From assembly GCA_035222895.1 (NCBI GenBank), contig JAVYIG010000170.1, positions 599,501 to 663,500 on the forward strand: 64,000 bases of DNA, written 5' to 3'. Position numbers and translations under genes: made by a program. Each line of letters starts with the position of its first letter. Positions within the stretch are counted from its first letter, which is position 1. The notes beneath the pieces were generated by a model that did not search any database, was not told the origin of the DNA, and saw only the letters and a list, made by a program, of their open reading frames with translations. Source of the stretch: Strongylocentrotus droebachiensis (Eukaryota; Echinodermata; Echinoidea; Camarodonta; Strongylocentrotidae). Below, piece by piece: positions 30,301 to 42,300 of the stretch.

Positions 30301-33300
30301 TCACACTGTTATCCTAACATGCTTCATTATACATTATTCACATAATACACAGCAACCAAATACATTTTCTCTATCTCTCTCTTTCTAACTCTGCTACTCA
30401 CAAACTCAGCATGCAAAAAGACCCCGAATCTAATCCACCTTCATATATAATTGATATCATTCAATGGCTGTGATACATAAGTAACACAGTTTTGGAGAAT
30501 CCAAATCAAGCTTCTCAAAATCACCATAGTGCATATCATTAAACCAGTTATGGATTCAAAATGGATGAATTGCCAAATTGCTTATAAGATAAGGCACAAG
30601 AAAAAATGAAATGTGTCTCTTCTCTGCTAGTTACAGGTACAGTTTTCTGTCATACAGACTGTTTAGTATATATCCTTTGCCCTACTGAAAATGATATTCA
30701 AAATCTATGAAAATATCTGTGGACACGAATAATTGGTATAGACTTGACACTGAAAAAATCAGTCATTAGACTCATGAGCCCAAAATCGAAGTGAAGTACT
30801 CATAAGTTATGGTAAAGATCATGATTTAAGGCATTATAAAGGATGACCAGTTATAAATTCAAGAATACTTCTAAAAACATGAATTATATGTATTTGATGT
30901 ATTCATTAGAGCTAAAACATAAGAGTATTAAACATCACCTAATGATATTTCTTCAATTTTGGAATCAACTTTGCAAGCATCAAATCAATAAACTAATATG
31001 GTGCTGTGACAGAGGAATATAAGTGAGTATGGCAAGTAATTACCTTTTATACAGTATCAAACTATATCTGAAAAACAACTCTCTCTTTTTCACTGCAAAG
31101 GAAAATGCCATTTGCCCGGTCCTGCCTACCGGTAAATTGATGTTACCTACAAGGGCTACATATATTAATCTGAGTCATCAACAAATTCTACTTCTAAGAT
31201 TAATGTGTTCAGTTAATATAATGCTGTGAGTTCTGATATGGATTCATCCCAGGCATGCGTCACGAGTGAGGGGTGAAAACCAGCCAAAAAATAAAAACCA
31301 TGACCCCCTCACAGTCCGCAGGCAAGATGACTGTTCGGAGAGTCCACTTTTGTTAGCAGTGAATTCTTGCAAGGCAATTTGGTTTAGTAATTTCAATTGT
31401 CATTCCGATCCTTGCAAGCACTTACAAAGTCCAATGTCGCTCTGTTCTAAAAAGTAAGAGATGTGATCGAAACTGGCCATCTGGTTTCGACGGCTGACGC
31501 GACAAAAGTAGCTGAGGAAGCGTGAGCAGGCGGTGATAAGATCACGGTTGAAATCGGATTCCTCAGGCTGTTGGGGGAGGGGGTTTCAATTGGGGGAGGG
31601 GTAGGGGAGTATCGGCAACAAAAAAAGTTGTGGTTCATGAGGATATGGTTTCAAAGCTGGCTTTCTTAATGCACAAGAAGCACTATTAAAAATCCTGCAA
31701 AACCACAAAACTGGAAGAAATTTATAAGAAATATATGGTGTTCAAGTAAGATGTAAGAATATAAAAGACCTCAAGGTAAGGTAACAAACATATATGCAAT
31801 GTATTTCATAGCTTTTAGTATCATTTTTGGTAATTTTATTCAATAACAACAAATGTTTGTAGCTGTCTGTGAGTATTCTATTGAAGTCTTCAGGTATGAC
31901 AAGTTGATAGTATGAAAATTTAATTCTGAAAATATCATATATATCTGGGAAAGCCCAAATCTGCACAATTAGAAGGCCCAAACAAACCCTTAGTTCTATG
32001 AGGAAAACCAGTCAATGTAAAATGTATGTATCAACAAAGCCTAATATTATGTGTCACCTTTTTGACACCCAAATAGTGTCTACTTTTCACGGACACATCC
32101 ACTCTCATCCCATAAACCATCCACATCAGAGTTTGACCAGTTGGGCTACAGGACCCACTGATATATTACTTCTGCTTGCATGTTGGCCCAACTCTGTGAC
32201 TAAACAGCTCTGCATGATCCACACACTTCATCCCTACCTGTGTCTTTGGGGGTGCTGCTGCTGTGCTAGCCCCGGTCACTCCCTGACCTTGAGCGGACGA
32301 TTCAGCCTCCTCGTCGCTGGTCAGCTGGATGGACGTCTGATGCTTCTCGAGGACGTTGACCATCACGTTCATGACCGTCTCGTGGACGCACAGCGCCCTC
32401 ATGAGGTCAGGATGCTGGTAGAAGACCTTGTTGTCTGTCACCTCCCTGAATGTGATACAATCAGGATACAAGATTATTAGCATAACGAAATGACTATAAT
32501 GTACATTTCGAATATGTACCCAATAGACAATAAAACATACATGTACACCCCTCCCCCGAACCACCATCCAAACACACATACACACACAAACACTTTAAAA
32601 TACACGAAAAGAAAAATGACGTTCTGATTCTGATTCTGTTCTGATCCTGGTCCTGATCCTCAAGAGGGATATATAAATGACCAATAAGAACGTTATCGTT
32701 CAAGAGAGAGTGTTTGTTGCATCTAGAACATTTTTTTATTGAGTCCTATCACATTGCAGTTGTGGGGAGGGAATATATTTATATTACCCCTTTTGATTGC
32801 TTCCTAGAGTCTGGTTTTCAAGGTTTCAACTGAGTTGCAGGCATTGATGCTGGGGGGGGGGGATAAAATCCAGGCTCGAATGATTCTTGGAAAGAAGGTG
32901 AGCCGATAAATATCCATTTTGCATCTTATGTTAGAGAAAGAGAGATTATGAAGTCCCTTGAGTATCTTCTGGGGTTGTGTGATGTATTCAGGTCTGGGTA
33001 TGGCTACTTGGTCTTTGATGAACATATAATTGAACATGGCCTGAAAATTAGGATCCGTGGCATCCTTTCACGACACCATAGTAAGTACAAGTTCGCAAAC
33101 ATCCCATTAAAATATGTGTTAAACTTAATGCACAAATTTTAATGGGTTGTCGCTGAACTTGCTCTTACAACCGTATCATAAAAAACTGCCCAGTACAGTG
33201 TGTACATTATTCAGATTTTGTCATTCTTTCAAATCATCAAAAAGTCATCTATGACACAAGCCATCAATTAATGAGACCCAAACTTTGGACCACACTTTGT

Positions 33301-36300
33301 ACAATTTATTTTGATAGATATTGAATTTGTAAGGGGGGTTGAGACAAGTTCAAGTATTAGAGTAATACTAATAGTTATGCATACCGGTAGTGATGGGTCC
33401 TGGGCTAGAAACTGATAAGGGTCTTAAATCGACAGCAGACCATTTTTGTTTTGCCTGAGCATATGTGGAACAATAATAAAATTGTGCATGGTTGATTCAT
33501 GCAGGGTGGCAGGGCCACAGAAAGAGACTGCAAAAATGTGTTTTGAAATACATTTTCAATCATTGTTTTCTAATGAAGTATGAAGTGGAGGTGTCGTGGT
33601 ATAGTGGTTCATTTACTTGACTCTCAATCCAAGGGTCAAGCTTTGAATCCCACCCTGGCACTAACGTCCAATGGCAATGTCACTCTCCACGCAGGTGTAA
33701 ATGGGTACCTGATATGCAAGAGCGCTACATAATTGGCTGCCAGCTATGACCGGGGTAATAATGTTGGAGTACTAGGAGCGTCACAACCTGACGGACATGT
33801 AGGCTGTATAAGAAGCCACCATTATTATTATTATACAGGCACACTTTCTCTTTTGACCTACCATAGATGTTTGATGAGAGCTTCCTCCTCTACTGATCCC
33901 ATCTGTACGGTGAGCAATGACCTGATCTGACCTAGAGAGGTCAGGAGGTGAACGATGTCTTCACACTGGTTGCTGCTTACTACATACGATTTCTGCAAGG
34001 CACTGCATAGCTACAAAGAGAAACAAAATCGAGTACCATCAGTAGATTATCCATCTACTATGCTTCAACTATTAAACATTCAAAGGTACGCTAGAGCAAT
34101 GAGAAAAGCCACAGTAGTGAAATAGAACAAACCTTGTTGCAGCCTACTATTAAAGTACAATACTTGCTACAAAAGAGTAAATGTAAATTACAAGAGATTT
34201 GGCAATATTGTAAACTTCAGTACTACAAAAACCTTGATATTTATATGTCTTGAGAAAATGTCAATTACAAAGATAATTTGTATGTTCTACCAAAACTTGC
34301 CATTTCTTCTAAAGTCTGTTTTCATACTTCTTCATTCATCCGTTGATATTTCCCAAAATGTGGGTCTGTGGAATATGCAAGTTATACCCAAACCGTGATA
34401 TATTCAATATCAAGACACAATTCTATTAAAGTGACTTACCTCTCCGACTCCATCATACTGGCGATGCAAGAGATTGAACATCTCTCTCACCAAGGTAGGA
34501 TCCTCGATGTGCTTCTCTTCTGCCCACTTGATCATAGTGTTGGAGATCAGATGGGAAAGGGAGTCTAATAGAGAGAAAAAAAGAAAAGAAAGATAGTTTA
34601 AAATCACGACACGACTCTAATATCCTTTGGCAAGATATTAACCTGCACTTGCTACTCTCCATCCAGGTGTTAAATGGGTACCCGGTAGGATGCGACCGTC
34701 AAACAGTTTTCAGTGTCAAGTGATGCCTGGCTGGAATGCTCCCCAGGGAGTGTGGGCAAGCATTGAATCCAAGACCGGGGTAATAGTATATCTGTATAAA
34801 CACTATATAAAAGCGGAATATTATTATTATTAAAGTGATAGTTCTCCCTTCTTAAAAAAGAATATTGCTATCAACACTTTATTCACTAGAAACAATAAAA
34901 ACCACAGACTGCCTAATTATTTGGGGTATTATGTTCCTCAATCAAGTATATTGCATGTGTGAAGAAAAAAAACTGCTGTCTGCTGTTTGTTTCAATAGTC
35001 CACTAATACATGGAGAGAGCTCAAAACAATATGAAAACAATTAAAAAAGAATACTCGGTAGCTATACAATATTGGACAAAGCTTTTTTTGAGTAATTTTA
35101 TTCTCATATGCACATGTAAACTTTGCGAAAGAAGATCTTGGGATATCATTTCAAACATCAGAAAACCTGATCAAAAAATGATTTGTATCTCACCACTTGA
35201 GAACTTCTCCTGCGTGATGGCTCCCACAGGACTCGCATCTTTCCTGCTCCCGGACAGCCAGGAGAGGAACCTTCTGATCACCCCTCTGGAGTCTGTGGTC
35301 TTCTCCTCCTGGGTCTCATGCACCCCGCAGTGCTTGGCCAGGGTGGAGTGGAACTCCAGCAGGACAGACCTCAGGTCCTCCCGGCACGGACACATCCCGT
35401 CGTCACCCTCCTTGAAGTGCAGCAGCATTCGCATCTGAGGATGGAGGAGAAAGGAGAGGGGGTGGAGTGGGATGGGAGGAGGGTTACATTACAGGAGGGT
35501 TGTATATTTTGCTCTTGACCAGCATAAAACTAAGAGTTTTAACAAATATGAATAATAGCAAACTGGGGTAAATAATATATTTTGATTATATAAAGCATTA
35601 TTACTGTGAAAATTGCATTTCAGATGGTACTTATCGTGAATACTATTCATCTTAATTCCTAAGAAGTTGAATTAACTTATATTAAAAGATGACATGCTTA
35701 CAGTTTTTATTTAATCAAAGTCTTACAAAAAAGGCACCACAAATAACAATACCATACGCAAGTCATTGAACAATTAGATTTGGAAAAAAATGACTGATCA
35801 CATGAATGAAATTTGAAATGATCAAAACCATATCGAGCCCGTTGACGGCTAAATTCTCTAATTCCCATAAGCTTAATACATGAACCACATGGTACCAGGA
35901 GGCAGAGGGTTAAAAGATTAAACACAGGCATGTACATCCCATTCTGTTACCTGTTCTTGAGGAGTGGACCTGAACTCTCTGGTCTTCTTAGCCGCAATGA
36001 CGGGAGGCATGTCCGTGTTCCTCACTTCCAAGAACCTTCTGAGTTGATCCTGTGGGGGGGGGGGAAATAAAAATAAAACAAGGTAGATAACAATATAGGT
36101 CATTTCAGCAAATATGCTCATACCAACTCAAGACCGACTCCAAACCGACTGATTTTTTGCCACTGGGGGTAATGTCTTTGTTCTTTTAGTCTGTTGTTGG
36201 TCTCATGTTGGTCTTGTTGGTGTGACTGAGGTATTATACATGTGTATAGAGAATTCTACAAAGTATTATGCACTGTAGAAGCACTTTCCATTATTATTTT

Positions 36301-39300
36301 CATTCAGCTATGTCTGTTTTCAATACCATGGTACACAGACAACACACCCCATTGCAACATTTGAATGAATCACTCACAACAGTTTATTAAGTCTTGTATG
36401 CACCTGCATTGGGGAATATTTGACCTATATTTTGAAAGGTTTAATGCCTACACTTACTAAATCTATACATGGAACTTGACATTTTGAAAGAATGTGTCAT
36501 TAACATCAATGAAATAATATCACTAAGACACGTTTCTAACCACATAATATTCCATTGTAATCTTTACTGAGGTAGGATTGGATTTCAAGAGGTGCTGCTT
36601 GGACTTAGATAAAGCCCATGTCTGCTATAAAAATATGAAGATTTTATCAATTTGCATTGCGAATGGTCTTCTTGGCCACAATTTAGAGAGAAGAGAAAAG
36701 TCAAATACTTTGGTCACATTAAAAGGCACCAAAGCCTCTTAAAGGATGTGTTGGAGGGAAAAGTGGAAGGAACTAGACCGAGAGGGAGACCCAGAATCAA
36801 CTGGGAAGAGAATGTCAAGAACTGGAGTGGACTAAAACTGCAAGAGTGTACCAGAATGGCAGAAGATAGAGTGAACTGGAGTGATGTTGAAATCAACCTC
36901 CGAACCGGGAGAAGATACTTAGATAAATAGATTGCGAATGGTCACTGCAGAAATACAGTTACAAATTCAAGGCCTTGGTGTAGTTCTAGGTACTCACTGC
37001 TTGGCATTCTTCTACAAAGTCATCCGAGAAGTTGATGATTGATTCTACACGATGTCTGAGCTGACTGTCACAGAGATGCTGGAGTAGGAAGCACATGGCA
37101 AGCTTGACAGGCTCATCTAGATGCATCTGAAGCATTCCAACAGTCTCACTTATACCTGAGGATGATTCAAATCAAATCAAATCAAATCTAATTTAATCTA
37201 ATCAATTAAAATCTGTCACAGAGATGCTGGAGTAAGAAGCACATGGTTTAGTTTAATGGTTCACTTCATTTCAGTTCACTTCAGAACATGTCAAACAAGC
37301 TCATTTTAAATTTAAGAATTTCATTAGTGGAACAATCTGCAAAAAACTCAAAATAGATGTGCATGAACAGTTTTATTCTATTTTCCCTCAATGAGGAATA
37401 TGTGTATATGCATAGAACTTTCATTAATATAATAAAAAGCCCTTAAGTTACGAGAAAGTTGATTTGTTACAAACCTTTCTTGTATGTTTCATCAAATGTT
37501 GCAGGATCAATGAGAATAAGGAGACTCTTCAGGTCATCATCGTCAAACTCTCCTAATGATAGAAAACAAAAACAACATGTGACACTTCATACACAAGACA
37601 ACACATCAGTGCTGTGTTTCTCAGAATTTGTCGTCAGTGACAAATGAGAGTTTTTGTTATAAGCTTGTGAAATCCTTGCTTTTGATTGATTATCAGCAGA
37701 TTTGTCACAGATTTTTGTCATTTGTCATTGAAAAGGGGCTTTGTGAAACGGGTCCCTGATGTTCATATACATTTTCAATCCTGAATAACACTTTCAAGTT
37801 CTAACGGACGCCACCACTTCCGGAAGTTACGCTGAGTAAGACTGGTTGGTGAAAGGACGTGTTAACTCAATCGTGGCAAGTTGGTCCCAGTAAGAGTGTA
37901 TGGACAACTAATGGTGTAAGTCAAATATTTATAGAATATTTATTGCTGCAGGGCTAAACTTAAGCCTACTAGGACAGCCCCGTCTGAACAAAGCTACTAT
38001 CAACTAACATGCATGCTCAACACTAAGAATGTCGCCTTACAATCCCATGTCACATAAATCTATCGGACTACATGTATTCTTTTCATCGTTATGGGGATGG
38101 ATACTGCTAATAGTAACTGGTGATATGGATTCTTTAAGTGTCAGGATGTCTTTACAACATGAATATTTCCTAAACATCCTCTATTCAAATTAAGAAAATA
38201 CAGAAGTTTTAATACAGAAGTTTTATTTTAGACTTACCTATAACAAGGAGAGCATCACAGAGTGTTAATAAAGGCCTGTAAAGGAAAAGCCAAAAAAGTT
38301 GATGAGATTGAGGATGAGATTCTAGATATTTTATTTAACCATAACCATAAAAACATACAAACAATAATACAAAATACAGTATGAAATAAGGAAAGGACCG
38401 ATTGAAAAGCAAATGCTTGTGAGGAATGGCCCTGAAAGAGAAAAACAAATTACCAAGTAAATAAAGAGTCAAATTAATCAATTAAAGAAACTCGATATTT
38501 AATATTCAACAATTTCAAAATGGGTATTAAAACTTATAAACACATCATCATTCACATATACCCTTTCATTTGGACTGGGGTATTAATCCTGGGGTGCACA
38601 AAGAAAATCCCTCACCCCCTTCCCCCCCCCCCCCCAAAAAAAAAAAAAAATTTGTATTTTTGGGATCAACTCAACGTCTCAGGCAGTTCATACTTTCAAT
38701 AATTGCCCCCACACGATCCCTTCCATCTGAACATGGATTGGTACCCCTACATTCTGTGATGCGTTCATTACTCACACAAAGAGGTTATTGTAGTTGCCAC
38801 CGATGGGATCTCGGCAGTGCGACACGCCGTGTGCCACCGCCTCACCCAACGACGATATGACGTGCTGCTTGAGCACCATGTGGTTGAAGCTTGGAGGAGC
38901 CTGCTCGGACGCCTTCATGCTCTGACTGAAGCTCTGATGACTACTGCATGGGGGAGAATCCGGATGGAGGAAGCAGTGGAGAGGGAGTGAACAGAGAACG
39001 GTGTAAATGATAAATAACATATATGCATGTATGCAGAATATACTGAGGAATGTGGAATACTATGTACTCTATCATCAACTCCCATTTGATTTAAGAAATT
39101 TGTTACTTTGATAATAATAAAATTGATAATACTAATTATTATTTCAATACTTCTATTAAAAACATGCCTCTGTGTTTATAGCATGTTTACATCACGACAT
39201 TGTTGACACTTCACAGATCACAATCTCACACAGGTGAGTAGAAATAAAAATGGTCATTATAGCAGTGATGGTGATTATGTTTATGATAATGTTCATAGTG

Positions 39301-42300
39301 GTGTTGGTGGTGATGATGGTATGGTGGCCATGGTAATGGTGGAAGGGATCATGGTAACCAATACAGTGGAGGCGGTGGTGGTAGTGTGGTGGCAGCAATG
39401 GAGTCGATGGCTGGGTTATTTTGTAGCACGTAGAGGTACGGGCTAGAGCACTTACCTATCAGCTGATGGTCCAATATTGAGTTGTGGTCTGATGGAGACA
39501 CTCTTGGTGGTACTCAAGGCTCTCTTGATGGACATACTACTGGAAATGTCCATTTCTTCATCTACTGGCTTGGGACCGGCCGATAAGGGGATGATAAACT
39601 CATCTTGGGTTTTTAACCTAAAAGAAGACAAATAAATTTCATTGAGTTACATTAAATTGAATTGAACTCAGATTGCAACATTTTAATTTCATAGTAAAAC
39701 AATGTTTACATACAGATTAAGCTTCAGTTCATTATCATATTTCATTTAAATGCTCTAGTTATATTGGAATTAATAGATATATTATATTCTATTTATTTCT
39801 ATTTAATGCAGAAATCCTACAAATATCATATGTTTACACCAGTATCACAATCCAATCGTAAAAAACTCAAATCTTTAACATGGGCAAACTGAAAGTAAAG
39901 GTTGTAATGACTTAAATCTTACCTAGCACTGACGTGGGTTTGGAGATGGAGGGCATGCAGCAGATTGTAGTATCCTATCCTCAAAGGACCGGATATATCT
40001 ATAGCAGGAAAATAAATAAACAAGAAATCAGCATTAATGATAATAAAACCACATATCAATTCTTATAAGAACAGGTAAATCAGAACACTTTCTACAGATG
40101 AATAAAGTGTCCTGTGTCCACAAGGTGTTAGAGTCTTCTTCCTATTAAATGTATTAAATTTCTGTGTCAAAACTACAAGTAAAGAGTCTGATCTCATTGT
40201 CTTTAAGTTGCAGTTCTATTACAAATAATCACATCTTTCAACAATATATAACAAAATATGAATAAAAGGAACCTGTTGACAATCTTGCTCCCCTTCAATT
40301 AAATATCTCCCACAAGCAATGTTTATAATTCAAATTGGTTGATTGAAAGGTGCTTGATCTAAGAGCCCACGGTTCACATCTGCTGCAGATGCTTTATAGT
40401 GTATATCCTACATGTACATGTACGGGCAGCCCTGTGGAAAGATTTGTTTGTACATATGGGTAAACTGAATGATCTACTCTTGTGATTGCAGGATCACATA
40501 AAGGGCATCTAAAAGGTCCAAACTATTTCAAGAGGTAAAGATTATGAATAGATGTTTTTCTTATGCATGACGATTCTGACTGTAACGCTGGATTTGAAAC
40601 TCAGTTTAAACCAGAGTTTAACGAGGGAAGATACATGCAGACCACTTGTTTGTTTTAAACATGCCTTGATGAGCACCACTAAACCCTTCTTGCTTACAAG
40701 AATATTGAACAACTTACATGGGCACTGAAGGCAGTACATGAGCTGGTCTTCGTTGACATGGTTGATCAAGGCGTGGGCTACGTGGTGGTTACCATGGGAA
40801 CACACACTGCAGTACAACCTCAAGGTGTGTGCATGGAATCTAGGACAAAAACAATCAGTATATACTTTAACCTGTATATCCTACACATTACAACTCGTAA
40901 ACGTTCCTTTTCAAGGATTAAAAACAAACAATCAGTGCAGAATAAAAATACAAATTTTCCTTCCTACTGGAGCTTTAACAAATTGTTATACTTCATTTTT
41001 TTTATAAAGCTGTTCTAAACCTTAACAAAGCTCTCTCTCTCTCTCTCTCTCTCAAATACATATTTGATACATTACCTCCTGAATTGTGATCTTTGAGGAT
41101 TTGTGGCTTGTTTTGTTGGTGTTTGTCATGGAAACAGATTATAAGGGTCTAGAGTTGTGTCTAGGCCGTAAAAAATGCTCTCCAACCAAGCACATTCTTT
41201 TTTCCCACTAATGTACCTGTATGAGTTAAGGGTTGAGAGCGTGGCATCGGAGTTGGTGTAATATCCTTCCATCCATCATACTTTAGGGTTGGAAGTAAAA
41301 AAGTAATTTAAAACAAGACAATAAAAAAGAAGGGCAAGAACCCCCTATAAAATTACTAGGAAAGAGGAAAGTTATAATTTCCTTGCAGATTGAACTTACT
41401 TGAGAAGGTCTTCATGCTCCACCAGTTCTAAGATGTCCATACAACGATTCTCTTCAGGTATGTGGACACCAAGCCATGATACTGTATCAAACGAAGGATA
41501 TAGAATATACATGTGAGATACAAAATCATTTATTAACACTTCATTTGCCTCTCTGCACAGTCGCTTGTTTGCCACATGTGCAAATTTGCACAAAACAATG
41601 GGCTGCGATTGATGGAAAGATTGTGTTGTGCAACACAATGGCTTGGCAAAACTACCCATTTTCAGTCTTGATTTGCTCCATGACAACTACCTTAATACAG
41701 ACACAATGTATAGGTTAATCTTGCACTGAAAAATATCTTGAAGCCTTTGGTATATCTGTCCCATGATATATAAAATCACAGGGAGATATTTTGTGTGTTA
41801 TATAAAGAGTTATCATCTGGCATCTGTCATATTTTCTTAGCTTTCCTCCTGAACTGCTTTTCATCATTTTAAAGGTTCCACTATGTCTTAGACAATAATT
41901 AAACAATAATTAGCATAGAATGAGGTCCTGAACGCATTTATGTCCAACAAACTTCTGGGTCTCAATTTTCATAGTCTGAAAAGGTGCCCTGGCACAGTTG
42001 TGCATGTCCTCAGGAGTTTATCTACATGCATACATTCTTGCAAGTTTAATGAACATAGAAAAGTTACCAGGTTCTGGACACGACACCAGCCAGCCATTGT
42101 TGTCAGACATCTTCTTGGTCTCGATGTTCATGGTCTGAAGTGGAGCCCTGGCCCAGGTGTTGGTGTGCATGACCTGGACCTCGACCCTGGACGGACATTG
42201 AGGGGTGGGGTTGTGGGTGTCTCCTCGGAACCAGGCAGCCGATAAGGGGAGGCAGTTCTGGTGGAATGGAACGTATCGAGTAACAAGTTAATTATGCAAA

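Noticed and set aside
31998..32480. 160-codon plus-strand open frame
   Set aside because: Antisense shadow of exon 29 with its flanking intron.
33594..33660. Possible tRNA gene
   Set aside because: Only A- and B-box-like words followed by a SINE body and (ATT)n tail; a cloverleaf was not convincing, so it was called as a SINE.
35010..35438. 142-codon plus-strand open frame
   Set aside because: Antisense shadow of exon 26.
39192..39446. His/Thr-rich and Val/Gly-rich frames
   Set aside because: Simple GGT/GAT repeat translated in both directions.
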